Of a DNA stretch of 64,000 nt, positions 48,648 to 64,000 are shown in pieces. Origin of the DNA: Pseudoflavonifractor intestinihominis (GTDB lineage Bacteria > Bacillota > Clostridia > Oscillospirales > Oscillospiraceae); assembly GCF_040096055.1 (NCBI RefSeq), contig NZ_JBBMFK010000011.1:52886-116885 (forward strand), read 5' to 3'. How positions within the stretch are numbered: the stretch's first letter is position 1; each line of letters starts with the position of its first letter. The position numbers and the translations under genes were made by a program. A model generated the notes under the pieces. That model had not been told where the DNA came from and ran no database searches. It saw only the letters and a list, made by a program, of their open reading frames with translations.

Positions 48648-50045
48648 TCAGGGCGCGGTCCAGACGGTCTGTCCGGCCAGGGAGACGGAGGCGATATCCG
48701 CCGTGTCCGGGAAAATGCGGTTTCCGTCGTCGCCCACGGGCTGGAAGTGGGCGGAGGAGGGACCGTTTGCTGCGCCGGAGCCGCCCTGCCACGCGGTGGA
48801 AATCCGGCTGCCGTCCGCCATGGTGAGCACCGGGGCCACGCCCCGGTCCAGGAGCAGGCTCAGCGCGTCGGTGCCGTTGTCCATGGTGAAGGAGATATCC
48901 AGGGCGGAGAGCCGCAGTTCGGTCAGGCTGAGGGACATGCCGTCCAGGTCCACAGATGTCTGGATGTCCAGGGCCAGGGCGCTGCTCTGGTCGGCGGTAA
49001 AGGCGAGGGAGAAGGGGGCGCCGGACAGGATCTTGTCCACCTGATAGGACACCTCCAGCTCCAGCCAGGGCAGGTCGGCGGCGGTGAGGGGGCAGTCCCG
49101 GAAGGTGTAGAGCATGCCGCTGGTACCGTCGGACAGGGTGACGCTGTCGCCGCCGGAGAGGGAATAGGCTTGGCCGGTCCGGGTGTCCACCAGAGCCTCC
49201 GGGAGGACGCCGCCGCACACCAGGTCGCCGCTTTGGGCCGTGCCGCCGCTGAGCAGGATGCCCAGCCCGTTTTCCGTGACCGCACCGCCCAGAATCCGGT
49301 ACTGGGGGAATTTATCGTCCAGCGGCAGCGGGATGGAGGTATGCGCCAGGTCGGCGGCGGCCTGTCCGGCGTCGTATTCCGGGATATCCAGCTCTGCCAG
49401 GGGCGCCAGGGATACAGCCTCCTCCGGCTGATAGCCCAGGGCGTTGTCGGAGTAGAGCGGAATGGCCACGCCGTCTGCCGTAAAGGTGAGCTGCTTGCCG
49501 GACAGCGTCTCTCCGGCGAAGAGCCGGTGGTCCTCCAGCTGACAGCAGAAGAAGAGGGCGGTTCCGTCCTCTGAGAGGACGGGGTTGTCCATGCCGCCTC
49601 CGCCGAAGGACTGTCCGTCGGCCAGAAGGGAAGCGTGCACGGTGTGGCCGCTGAGCCGGGCGTCCGGATCGATGGGCCCGCCGTCGGCCCGGGAGAGGGA
49701 CAGCAGCAGGATGATGCCGCTGTCGTCGGCCATCACGTCCTCCAGGGTGAGGGTGTAGTCTCCGGCGGTCTGGCTGACGCCGGGGGAGGTGACCGCGCGA
49801 TATGGGATGTCAGCGCCGGGCCAGAAGTGCTGCCACAGGCCGGATACACCGGCGGCTGCTGCGCCGATTATAAGAAAGAGGGCCAGGGCGGCGGCCAGCA
49901 GGAGGGTGCGCCGGGGGAGGGCCCTGGGCCTGCGGTCCCCCTCTGCGGCCAGCCGCAGGCGGACGGCGGGCTCGATCTCGCAGGGAGGGGTGACCACCTG
50001 GGAGAGCGCATCATAAATCAGCTGTTCATCAGCGGTTCGGTTCAT
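48648..50045 (-). CDS. DUF4179-type membrane protein, probable anti-sigma factor
   Basis: This 465-residue protein has an N-terminal cytoplasmic part of about 45 residues, one transmembrane helix (LLLAAALALFLIIGAAAAGV) and a long beta-rich outer domain. This layout, and the 4-base overlap with an ECF sigma gene, fit a sigma-binding membrane sensor. The short N-terminus lacks a zinc motif, so the anti-sigma role rests on context. I chose ATG 50045 after GGAGG; a TTG two codons earlier opens the frame. Confidence 0.85.
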   Translation of the reverse strand: MNRTADEQLIYDALSQVVTPPCEIEPAVRLRLAAEGDRRPRALPRRTLLLAAALALFLIIGAAAAGVSGLWQHFWPGADIPYRAVTSPGVSQTAGDYTLTLEDVMADDSGIILLLSLSRADGGPIDPDARLSGHTVHASLLADGQSFGGGGMDNPVLSEDGTALFFCCQLEDHRLFAGETLSGKQLTFTADGVAIPLYSDNALGYQPEEAVSLAPLAELDIPEYDAGQAAADLAHTSIPLPLDDKFPQYRILGGAVTENGLGILLSGGTAQSGDLVCGGVLPEALVDTRTGQAYSLSGGDSVTLSDGTSGMLYTFRDCPLTAADLPWLELEVSYQVDKILSGAPFSLAFTADQSSALALDIQTSVDLDGMSLSLTELRLSALDISFTMDNGTDALSLLLDRGVAPVLTMADGSRISTAWQGGSGAANGPSSAHFQPVGDDGNRIFPDTADIASVSLAGQTVWTAP

Positions 50046-50566
50046 AGACAATCCTCCTTTGCGCAGGGCGGATGGGATGGAGCCAGGGCCTTGGCCAGCT
50101 TCTTTCTGGCCCGCTGGTAGCGCTGCCGCGCGGTGGCGGCGGACACGCCGTGCCGCTGTGCCAGGACCTCAAAGGGCTGCTCCTCCATGACCCGGCCAAA
50201 GACCAGGGCCCGCTCCTCCGGCCGGAGGGTGAGCAGAGCCCGGCGCAGATCCTCGCCGATATAGTCCGGATCGGACCGGGAGGTGGGCGGAGGCGCGAAG
50301 AGCTGCCGCTTCCGCCGCCGGAGCTGGTCCATGCAGGCGGTGTAGGCCAGGCGGTACAGCCAGGGCTGGAGGGGCGCGGCTTTGAGCCGTTCCCGGTAGC
50401 GCCAGGCTTTGAAAAAGGTGTCCTGCACCGCGTCCTGGGCCTCGTGGTAGTCGCAGAGGATGTGGTGGCAGTAGCGGAGCAGCGGCTGCCCGTACCGGTC
50501 GATGGCGGCGGAGAGGGCGGCCTCGTCTCCGGCGGAAAAGGCGGCCTGAAGCTGCTGTTCGTCCAT
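50042..50566 (-). CDS. ECF-type RNA polymerase sigma factor
   Basis: This 174-residue sigma-70 family protein has region 2 (RYCHHILCDYHEAQDAVQDT, FFKAWRYRERLKA) and region 4 (LRPEERALVFGRVMEEQPFE, VLAQRHGVSAATARQRYQRA). Region 3 is absent, as in ECF factors. It is translationally coupled to the membrane protein gene that follows. The signal is unknown. GGAGGGACACC precedes the ATG. A hairpin with T-rich flank on this strand (50661-50690) lies upstream and could attenuate the operon. Confidence 0.93.
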   Translation of the reverse strand: MDEQQLQAAFSAGDEAALSAAIDRYGQPLLRYCHHILCDYHEAQDAVQDTFFKAWRYRERLKAAPLQPWLYRLAYTACMDQLRRRKRQLFAPPPTSRSDPDYIGEDLRRALLTLRPEERALVFGRVMEEQPFEVLAQRHGVSAATARQRYQRARKKLAKALAPSHPPCAKEDCL

Positions 50567-50660
50567 GGTGTCCCTCCTTTCACTGTGTCATGCTGAAGAC
50601 CGGCTTCACCCATGATAACGGCGGAAAAGGCGGTTTTGTGACAGCGGGGCGAAAAAAGAA

Positions 50661-50690
50661 AACGGCCCGCCCGGATGGGGGCGAACCGTT
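50661..50690 (-). terminator. Hairpin upstream of the ECF sigma gene
   Basis: AACGG..CGCCC pairs with GGGCG..CCGTT with a 2x2 internal mismatch. On the minus strand a T-rich run follows. It could be an attenuator in the sigma operon leader or could stop antisense reading from rpoB. Confidence 0.5.
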
Positions 50691-50752
50691 CAGAACTGGC
50701 GGGAAGGCAAAATAAAAATCTGGATTTCTCCAGATTTCGCCTGCAAAGGGGA

Positions 50753-50781
50753 TTGACTCGTACAGATATCCATGGTATACT
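50753..50781 (+). promoter_or_regulatory. Promoter of rpoB-rpoC
   Basis: TTGACT (50753-50758), 17 bases, TATACT (50776-50781). The start would be near 50788, giving a leader of about 240 bases before rpoB. Confidence 0.88.
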
Positions 50782-50787
50782 TAAATG

Positions 50788-51029
50788 CTCTTATTTCCGG
50801 GAAAGGTCTGTTCCGATTCTCTCCCAGCTTGGATACAGTTTACCACGGAGATGAGAAAAGCGCAATAGGAAACCTAAATATCGCTTCAACGCATGCGGGC
50901 GTATCAAAGTGCCTGCGGCGTATCCCTTTGTAGGATTTGACGAAGAAGAGGACAGAGAAAGCGGTTTTTGGCCTGCGGAAACAGGCGAAAAATCGCGGCA
51001 GTATCAGAAAACGAGGTGTTATTTCTACG
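50788..51029 (+). other. rpoB 5' leader region
   Basis: This is about 240 transcribed bases before the rpoB ATG. No rplL-type gene or strong terminator hairpin is visible. The frame of rpoB stays open from a TTG at 50937, which would add 31 basic residues. The stretch lacks a good ribosome site for that TTG, so I treat it as untranslated leader. Confidence 0.5.
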
Positions 51030-54749
<3,720 letters not shown>

Positions 54750-54770
54750 GAAAGGGAGGACGACAGAGTT

Positions 54771-58520
<3,750 letters not shown>

Positions 58521-58540
58521 GCAAATCCGGCAGAAATACA

Positions 58541-58578
58541 GCCCTCCGCCGCCTCCCAGAGGCGGCGGAGGGCTTTTT
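58541..58578 (+). terminator. Terminator of rpoBC
   Basis: A perfect 15-bp stem (58541-58555 with 58559-58573) has a 3-base loop and is followed by T5. The remaining 140 bases up to the next promoter hold nothing I recognise. Confidence 0.95.
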
Positions 58579-58718
58579 CTGTCCCTGCCGGGCAGGGGAG
58601 GGGAGCTCTGCTGTGCGTTTTCAACAGAAGAAGCGGCAGCTTTTTACCACAAAATTGTTATCAGTGCCCGAAAGGGAAGAAAACCGCAAAAATACTGTGT
58701 TTTCCGGTATTTTTGTGC

Positions 58719-58747
58719 TTGACTATCCAATGCACCTATGCTATAAT
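58719..58747 (+). promoter_or_regulatory. Promoter of the L7Ae gene and str operon
   Basis: TTGACT (58719-58724), 17 bases, TATAAT (58742-58747). Confidence 0.93.
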
Positions 58748-58830
58748 CTCAAATTGCGCAGGTATGTCTGCGCCAAGCGTGTCAATGCGCTGTTTTTTGC
58801 GCGGAAAAACGGGAAGAAGGAGGCGTACAG

Positions 58831-59073
58831 ATGCTCTCGGAGCTGAAAAATGGCCCCAAGGTGGCCGGCGTCAAGCAGACAAAGCGGGCAATTGGGGACG
58901 GGAGAGCGGTGCGCGTCTTTCTGGCAGAGGATGCCGACCCCCGCGTGACCGAACCGGTAGAGGAGCTCTGCCGGGAGAAGGGGATTGCCGTGGAGCATGT
59001 CCCCGCCATGAAGGAGCTGGGCGCCGCCTGCGGCATCGCCGTGGGGAGCGCTGTGGCGGCTCTGGTCCATTGA
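58831..59073 (+). CDS. L7Ae-family ribosomal/K-turn RNA-binding protein (YbxF-like)
   Basis: This 80-residue protein has the L7Ae/L30e/S12e fold (KVAGVKQTKRAIGDGRAVRV, FLAEDADPRVTEPVEELCRE, CGIAVGSAVAALV). Bacillus YbxF sits in the same place between rpoC and rpsL and binds kink-turn RNA. Its role in the ribosome is unclear. AAGGAGG precedes ATG 58831. It probably heads the transcript that includes rpsL. Confidence 0.9.
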   Translation: MLSELKNGPKVAGVKQTKRAIGDGRAVRVFLAEDADPRVTEPVEELCREKGIAVEHVPAMKELGAACGIAVGSAVAALVH

Positions 59074-59144
59074 TTTTAGCGGAATAATCTCACGGTTATT
59101 CTGTTAAAATATATTCTATCATCGTCTAAGAAAGGAGGAAAACC

Positions 59145-59579
59145 ATGCCTACGTTTAACCAGCTCGTCCGTAAGGGCCGCGAGAAGGTGACCTACAAGTC
59201 CACTTCTCCCGCTATGCAGCATGGCCTGAACACCCTGACCAACCGCGAGACCGACCTGCCTTCTCCTCAGAAGCGCGGCGTGTGCACCGCAGTGCGTACC
59301 TCCACCCCCAAGAAGCCTAACTCGGCTCTTCGTAAGATCGCCCGTGTGAAGCTGACCAACGGTTACGAGGTCACCGCCTATATCCCCGGTGTGGGCCACA
59401 ACCTGCAGGAGCACTCTGTGGTCATGATCCGCGGCGGCCGTGTCAAGGACCTGCCCGGCGTTCGTTACCACATCATCCGCGGCACTCTGGACACCCAGGG
59501 CGTCAATGGCCGTATGCAGGGCCGTTCCAAGTACGGCGCCAAGCGGCCCAAGGCCGGCAAGGGCGGCGCGAAGAAGTAA
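59145..59579 (+). CDS. rpsL: 30S ribosomal protein S12
   Basis: This 144-residue S12 has the conserved TPKKPNSALRK loop and the decoding loop GVGHNLQEHSVV. The lysines altered in streptomycin-resistant mutants are present, so the wild-type state is predicted. It forms part of the 30S decoding centre. AAAGGAGG precedes ATG 59145. An additional extended -10 (TGT-TAAAAT, ending at 59110) upstream may add a second promoter. Confidence 0.98.
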   Translation: MPTFNQLVRKGREKVTYKSTSPAMQHGLNTLTNRETDLPSPQKRGVCTAVRTSTPKKPNSALRKIARVKLTNGYEVTAYIPGVGHNLQEHSVVMIRGGRVKDLPGVRYHIIRGTLDTQGVNGRMQGRSKYGAKRPKAGKGGAKK

Positions 59580-59634
59580 TTCACGCACCGCAACTTACCC
59601 CAGCAACACTGAAATGACACAATGCGCACAGAGC

Positions 59635-59715
59635 GCAAGGCAGTTGTCCTTGCAGAAGCGCTTCCTTATATATAGGGGCGTTTCCCGCAGGGCACTGGAC
59701 AAGCAGGCACTTGTC
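59635..59715 (+). promoter_or_regulatory. Structured spacer between rpsL and rpsG
   Basis: The roughly 200-base rpsL-rpsG gap holds two small hairpins: GCAAGG/CCTTGC (59635-59653) and GACAAG/CTTGTC (59698-59715). In E. coli S7 binds the rpsL-rpsG spacer to control its own synthesis. Equivalent control here is only a possibility. Confidence 0.4.
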
Positions 59716-59780
59716 TTACACGGGGGCGTATGAGCGCCTTCGAGTACCTATGAAATCATACTATGAAGGAGGGAAGCAAA

Positions 59781-60251
59781 GTGCCCAGAAGAGGAAACGT
59801 ACCCAAGCGGGAGGTTCTGCCCGACCCGCTGTATAACTCCGTACTGGTTACCAAGCTGGTCAACAGCATCATGCTGGACGGCAAGAAGGGCGTGGCCCAG
59901 AAGGTGGTCTACGGGGCGTTTGACATCATCAAGGAGAAGACCGGCAAGGAGCCCCTGGATGTGTTCACCGCCGCTATCGAGAACATCATGCCTTCCCTGG
60001 AGGTCAAGGCCCGCCGTGTGGGCGGCGCCACCTACCAGGTGCCCATCGAGGTCCGTCCCGAGCGCCGTCAGACCCTGGGTCTGCGTTGGCTCACCACTTA
60101 CTCCCGCGCCCGCAGCGAGAAGACCATGAAGGAGCGTCTGGCCGGCGAGATCATGGACGCCGCCAACAACCTGGGTTCCGCCGTCAAGAAGCGCGAGGAT
60201 ACCCACAAGATGGCCGAGTCCAACAAGGCGTTCGCTCACTACCGCTGGTAA
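59781..60251 (+). CDS. rpsG: 30S ribosomal protein S7
   Basis: This 156-residue S7 begins MPRRGNVPKREVLPDPLYNS and includes the 16S-binding RVGGATYQVPIEVRPERRQT. S7 starts assembly of the 30S head. The start is GTG 59781 after GGAGG, which gives the standard length; an ATG at 59763 overlaps the ribosome site. fusA follows 12 bases later. Confidence 0.97.
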   Translation: MPRRGNVPKREVLPDPLYNSVLVTKLVNSIMLDGKKGVAQKVVYGAFDIIKEKTGKEPLDVFTAAIENIMPSLEVKARRVGGATYQVPIEVRPERRQTLGLRWLTTYSRARSEKTMKERLAGEIMDAANNLGSAVKKREDTHKMAESNKAFAHYRW

Positions 60252-60263
60252 AGGAGTTAAAGT

Positions 60264-62372
60264 ATGCCTAGAAAAGTTAGCCTGGAGAATACCCGGAACA
60301 TTGGTATCATGGCCCACATCGACGCGGGCAAGACTACCACCACCGAGCGTATCCTCTACTATACCGGCGTCAACTACAAGATCGGCGAGACCCACGACGG
60401 TACCGCCACCATGGACTGGATGGCTCAGGAGCAGGAGCGCGGCATCACCATCACCTCCGCCGCCACCACCTGCTACTGGAAGGGAACCAAGAACCAGTTC
60501 CCCCAGACCCGTATCAACATCATTGATACCCCGGGCCACGTGGACTTCACCGTCGAGGTGGAGCGCTCCCTGCGCGTGCTGGACGGCTCTGTGACCGTCA
60601 TGTGCGCCAAGGGCGGCGTCGAGCCCCAGTCCGAGACCGTTTGGCGCCAGGCGGACCACTACAAGGTCCCCCGCATGATCTACGTCAACAAGATGGACAT
60701 CATGGGCGCCGATTTCTACAACGTGCTGCACATGATCCACGACCGCCTCAAGTGCAACGCCGTGCCCATTCAGCTCCCCATCGGCAGCGAGGATACCTTC
60801 AAGGGCATCATCGATCTGGTGGAGATGGACGCTGACATCTACTACGATGAGATGGGCAAGGACATGCGCGTGGAGCCCATTCCCGAGGACATGATGGAGC
60901 TGGCCCAGGAGTACCGCACCAAGCTGATCGACGCCTGCGCGGACCTGAGCGACGAGATCATGGAGCTGGCTCTGGAGGAGCAGCCCATTCCTCAGGACCT
61001 GATCCGCAAGGTGCTCCGTCAGGGCACCATCGACAACAAGGTCGTGCCCGTCACCTGCGGTACCTCTTACCGTAACAAGGGCGTGCAGAAGCTGCTGGAC
61101 GCCATCGTGGACTACATGCCCTCTCCTGTGGATATCCCCGCTATCAAGGGCATCAATCCCGAAACCGACGAGGAGGAGGACCGTCACTCCACCGACGACG
61201 GCCCCTTCGCCGCTCTGGCCTTCAAGATTGCCACCGATCCCTTTGTGGGCCGTCTGTCCTTCATCCGTGTCTACTCCGGCACCCTGAACACCGGTACCGC
61301 GGTGCTCAACTCCACCAAGAAGCAGAAGGAGCGCATCGGCCGTATCCTGCAGATGCACGCCAATCACCGTGAGGACATCGAGACCGTGTACTCCGGCGAC
61401 ATCGCCGCCGTCATCGGCCTGAAGAACACCACCACCGGTGATACCCTCTGCGACGAGAAGGCTCCCATCATTCTGGAGTCCATGGAGTTCCCCGACCCCG
61501 TTATCCGCGTGGCCATCGAGCCCAAGACCAAGGCTGGCCAGGAGAAGATGGGCATCGCCCTCGCCAAGCTGGCTGAGGAGGACCCCACCTTCAAGACCTA
61601 CACCGACGAGGAGACTGGTCAGACCATCATCGCCGGCATGGGCGAGCTCCACCTGGAAATCATCGTGGACCGTCTGCTCCGCGAGTACAAGGTGGAGGCC
61701 AACGTGGGCGCGCCCCAGGTCGCCTACAAGGAGACCATCCGCAAGGCTGTGGATCAGGACACCAAGTATGCCCGTCAGTCCGGCGGTAAGGGCCAGTACG
61801 GCCACGTCAAGATCCACGTGGAGCCCAACGAGTCCGGCAAGGGCTACGAGTTCGTCAACGCCATCGTGGGCGGCGCCATCCCCAAGGAGTATATCCCTGC
61901 GGTTGACGCCGGTATCCAGGGCGCCATGCAGGCCGGTGTTCTGGCCGGCTACCCCGTTGAGGACGTGAAGGTCACCCTGTACGACGGCTCCTATCACGAG
62001 GTCGACTCCTCCGAGATGGCCTTTAAGATTGCCGGCTCCATGGCCTTCAAGGAGGCCTGCCGCAAGGCCAACCCCGTGCTCCTCGAGCCCATCATGAAGG
62101 TGGACGTCATTGTCCCCGAGGACTATATGGGCGACGTTATCGGCGACCTGAACTCCCGCCGCGGCCAGATCCAGGGCATGGAAGCCCGTCCCGGCGCTCA
62201 GGCCATCGACGCTCTGGTGCCCCTGAGCGAGATGTTCGGCTACGCCACTGACCTGCGTTCCCGCACTCAGGGCCGCGGCCAGTACTCCATGGAGCCTCAC
62301 AGCTACGTGGAGATCCCCAAGAACATCGCCGAGAAGATCATCGCCGAGCGCGGCCGGAACAACGCCGACTAA
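60264..62372 (+). CDS. fusA: Elongation factor G
   Basis: This 702-residue translocase GTPase has G1 AHIDAGKTTTTERIL, G3 DTPGHVDFTVEVERS and G4 NKMD. Domain II-V motifs include GMGELHLEIIVDRLLREYKV and GGKGQYGHVKI. It moves tRNA-mRNA after peptide transfer and helps recycle ribosomes. AAAGGAG precedes ATG 60264. It is co-transcribed with rpsL-rpsG. It is distinct from the TetM-like protein at 40966. Confidence 0.98.
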   Translation: MPRKVSLENTRNIGIMAHIDAGKTTTTERILYYTGVNYKIGETHDGTATMDWMAQEQERGITITSAATTCYWKGTKNQFPQTRINIIDTPGHVDFTVEVERSLRVLDGSVTVMCAKGGVEPQSETVWRQADHYKVPRMIYVNKMDIMGADFYNVLHMIHDRLKCNAVPIQLPIGSEDTFKGIIDLVEMDADIYYDEMGKDMRVEPIPEDMMELAQEYRTKLIDACADLSDEIMELALEEQPIPQDLIRKVLRQGTIDNKVVPVTCGTSYRNKGVQKLLDAIVDYMPSPVDIPAIKGINPETDEEEDRHSTDDGPFAALAFKIATDPFVGRLSFIRVYSGTLNTGTAVLNSTKKQKERIGRILQMHANHREDIETVYSGDIAAVIGLKNTTTGDTLCDEKAPIILESMEFPDPVIRVAIEPKTKAGQEKMGIALAKLAEEDPTFKTYTDEETGQTIIAGMGELHLEIIVDRLLREYKVEANVGAPQVAYKETIRKAVDQDTKYARQSGGKGQYGHVKIHVEPNESGKGYEFVNAIVGGAIPKEYIPAVDAGIQGAMQAGVLAGYPVEDVKVTLYDGSYHEVDSSEMAFKIAGSMAFKEACRKANPVLLEPIMKVDVIVPEDYMGDVIGDLNSRRGQIQGMEARPGAQAIDALVPLSEMFGYATDLRSRTQGRGQYSMEPHSYVEIPKNIAEKIIAERGRNNAD

Positions 62373-62390
62373 GCAGCGAAACAGCCCAAG

Positions 62391-62410
62391 GGCCCCTCTC
62401 CGGAGGGGCC
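62391..62410 (+). terminator. Hairpin between fusA and tuf
   Basis: GGCCCCTC-tccg-GAGGGGCC, without a T-run. It probably reduces but does not abolish readthrough; tuf also has its own promoter. Confidence 0.6.
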
Positions 62411-62445
62411 TGCGGGATGAGTTTTTGCGGATGCGGAAGAAAGTA

Positions 62446-62474
62446 TTGCAATTTCTCCGTCAATGCTATACAAT
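62446..62474 (+). promoter_or_regulatory. Promoter of tuf
   Basis: TTGCAA (62446-62451), 17 bases, TACAAT (62469-62474). Confidence 0.82.
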
Positions 62475-62535
62475 ATCTACGCATTCATGTAAAACATCAA
62501 ACATGTTAACATGTAATTAAGGAGGATATCCAAAC

Positions 62536-63738
62536 ATGGCTAAGGCAAAATTTGAGCGTACTAAGCCCCATGTCAACATTGGCACCATCGGCCACGTTGA
62601 CCACGGCAAGACTACCCTGACCGCCGCTATCACCAAGTATCTGGCTCTGAAGGGCCAGGCCGAGTTCGAGGACTACGCCAGCATCGACAAGGCCCCCGAG
62701 GAGAAGGAGCGCGGCATCACCATCAACACCGCCCACGTTGAGTATCAGACTGACGCCCGTCACTATGCTCACGTTGACTGCCCGGGCCACGCCGACTATA
62801 TCAAGAACATGATCACCGGTGCTGCTCAGATGGACGGCGCCATCCTGGTCATCGCCGCCACCGACGGCCCCATGGCTCAGACCAAGGAGCACCTGCTGCT
62901 GGCCCGTCAGGTGGGCGTGCCCGCCATCGTGGTCTTCCTGAACAAGTGCGATCAGGTTGACGATCCCGAGCTGCTGGAGCTGGTCGAGATGGAGGTCCGT
63001 GAGACCCTCGACAAGTACGAGTTCCCCGGCGACGACACCCCCATCATCAAGGGTTCCGCTCTGAACGCCCTGGTGTCCGAGTCCACCGATCCCAACGCTC
63101 CCGAGTATGCCTGCATCAAGGAGCTGATGGACGCTGTCGATACCTTCATCCCCACTCCTCCCCGCGATGACTCTCTGCCCTTCCTGATGCCCGTCGAGGA
63201 CGTGTTCACCATCTCCGGCCGTGGTACCGTTGCTACCGGCCGTGTGGAGCGTGGTATCCTGAAGGCCGGCGAGACCGTCGAGATCGTTGGTCTGACCGAC
63301 GAGAAGAAGTCCACCGTCGTCACCTCCATGGAGATGTTCCGCAAGACTCTGGACTACGTCGAGGCCGGCGACAACGTGGGCTGCCTGCTCCGTGGTATCG
63401 CCAAGACCGACATCGAGCGCGGCCAGGTGCTGTGCAAGCCCGGCTCCATTCACCCCCACACCAAGTTCAAGGGCCAGGTTTACGTCCTGACCAAGGACGA
63501 GGGCGGCCGTCACACCCCCTTCTTCAACAACTATCGTCCTCAGTTCTACTTCCGTACCACCGACGTGACCGGCATCATCACTCTGCCCGAGGGCACTGAG
63601 ATGTGCATGCCCGGCGATAACGTCGACATGGACGTTGAGCTGATCACCCCCATCGCCATCGAGAAGGGCCTGCGTTTCGCTATCCGTGAGGGTGGCCGTA
63701 CCGTCGGTTCCGGCGTCGTCATCGAGATCAACGAGTAA
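62536..63738 (+). CDS. tuf: Elongation factor Tu
   Basis: This 400-residue GTPase delivers aminoacyl-tRNA to the A site. G1 is GHVDHGKTTLTAAI, G3 is DCPGHADYIKNM and G4 is NKCD. Domain II carries GRGTVATGRVERG and domain III carries TDVTGIITLPEGTEM. AAGGAGGATATCC precedes ATG 62536. The gene has both a local promoter and likely readthrough from fusA, and strong codon bias. Confidence 0.98.
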   Translation: MAKAKFERTKPHVNIGTIGHVDHGKTTLTAAITKYLALKGQAEFEDYASIDKAPEEKERGITINTAHVEYQTDARHYAHVDCPGHADYIKNMITGAAQMDGAILVIAATDGPMAQTKEHLLLARQVGVPAIVVFLNKCDQVDDPELLELVEMEVRETLDKYEFPGDDTPIIKGSALNALVSESTDPNAPEYACIKELMDAVDTFIPTPPRDDSLPFLMPVEDVFTISGRGTVATGRVERGILKAGETVEIVGLTDEKKSTVVTSMEMFRKTLDYVEAGDNVGCLLRGIAKTDIERGQVLCKPGSIHPHTKFKGQVYVLTKDEGGRHTPFFNNYRPQFYFRTTDVTGIITLPEGTEMCMPGDNVDMDVELITPIAIEKGLRFAIREGGRTVGSGVVIEINE

Positions 63739-63773
63739 TTGATTCTCGCTGCGCGCAGCTGATGCGTGATCAC

Positions 63774-63815
63774 AGAGAGACCTCATCCGTTTCGGATGGG
63801 GTCTCTCTTTTTTTG
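63774..63815 (+). terminator. Terminator of tuf
   Basis: A 15-bp stem (63774-63788 with 63794-63808, one G-T pair) has a GTTTC loop and is followed by a T-run of about 7. Confidence 0.95.
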
Positions 63816-63941
63816 CGCTCCGCGCCGGCTGGCCCGGGGAGGGTCCCGCTGTACGCAGGGAAAAATTCGGAGCGGGTCGGAGCCGGGGGTAGTGTCAAGA
63901 ATTTTTCGCACTTTGGTTTACAGACTCTGGCGTGAATGAAA

Positions 63942-64000
63942 TCAGCCAGCAATGGAGGTGTCCTCAAGAGCCGCCTCCAGGTGCTTCATGTTCATGTACT
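63942..64000 (-). CDS. C-terminal fragment of an unidentified protein at the window edge
   Basis: On the minus strand an open frame enters from the right edge and reads YMNMKHLEAALEDTSIAG before a TGA (63944-63942). The bases after the stop are AT-rich and include GTGTCAAGAATTTTTCGCAC (63893-63912), which resembles the outer end of an insertion sequence. With only 18 residues visible I cannot name the protein; a transposase C-terminus is one possibility. Confidence 0.3.
   Translation of the reverse strand, partial: YMNMKHLEAALEDTSIAG

Noticed and set aside
59280..59420. Possible streptomycin-resistance allele in rpsL
   Set aside because: The lysines in the PKKPNSALRK loop and the second decoding loop are wild type.

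Overview
The window is a GC-rich, gene-dense stretch of a bacterial chromosome. I read it as an endospore-forming member of the Clostridia, most like the Oscillospirales (Flavonifractor/Lawsonibacter-type gut bacteria). This rests on gene content and codon use, not on a database search. The pointers are a complete spoIIAA-spoIIAB-sigF operon, a collagen-like surface or spore protein, two T-box leaders, the murB-rapZ-yvcK-whiA cluster, and separate rpoB and rpoC genes followed by a YbxF-type L7Ae gene and the str operon. No tRNA, rRNA, CRISPR array or complete insertion sequence was found.

Layout. 1-2.6 kb: tail of a RecD2-like helicase, a ribbon-helix-helix regulator overlapping comF, and a solitary mreB. 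2.6-12.4 kb: murB, rapZ, yvcK, whiA, a small membrane protein, dnaE and a cardiolipin synthase. 12.4-20.1 kb: aldehyde dehydrogenase, an NSS-family transporter on the minus strand, a membrane-anchored XRE regulator, a PcrA/UvrD helicase and a HAD phosphatase. 20.1-26.5 kb: an EamA exporter, a Trp-type T-box leader driving a three-gene ABC importer (trpXYZ-like), an SLC13-type permease, a TSCPD protein and a lipoprotein. 26.5-32.8 kb: a T-box-controlled valS, a large lipoprotein of unknown role and the sigma-F operon. 32.8-40.8 kb: a divergent DUF6809-like/XRE pair, a GT2 glycosyltransferase, a LytTR/GHKL two-component system, a secreted GH16 lichenase-type enzyme and a GH3 enzyme with permuted domain order. 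40.8-50.6 kb: a TetM-like translational GTPase fused to a NYN/YacP RNase-like domain, a collagen-like protein, several small conserved proteins, an NlpC/P60 hydrolase, a GT-C membrane protein and an ECF sigma/DUF4179-type pair. 50.7-63.8 kb: rpoB, rpoC, an L7Ae-family gene, rpsL, rpsG, fusA and tuf. The last 180 bases look like the edge of another, cut-off element.

Functional links. The yvcK/rapZ/murB block ties peptidoglycan precursor supply to carbon status. The GH16 and GH3 genes suggest breakdown of mixed-linkage beta-glucan at the cell surface. The Trp T-box couples importer expression to uncharged tRNA-Trp.

The most interesting locus is 40966-43656. It joins a ribosome-binding GTPase resembling tetracycline ribosomal-protection proteins to a C-terminal domain related to Rae1/YacP, an RNase that cuts mRNA in the ribosomal A site. 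It sits behind a leader with two hairpins. Many genes have near-consensus sigma-A promoters with 17-base spacers, listed individually.
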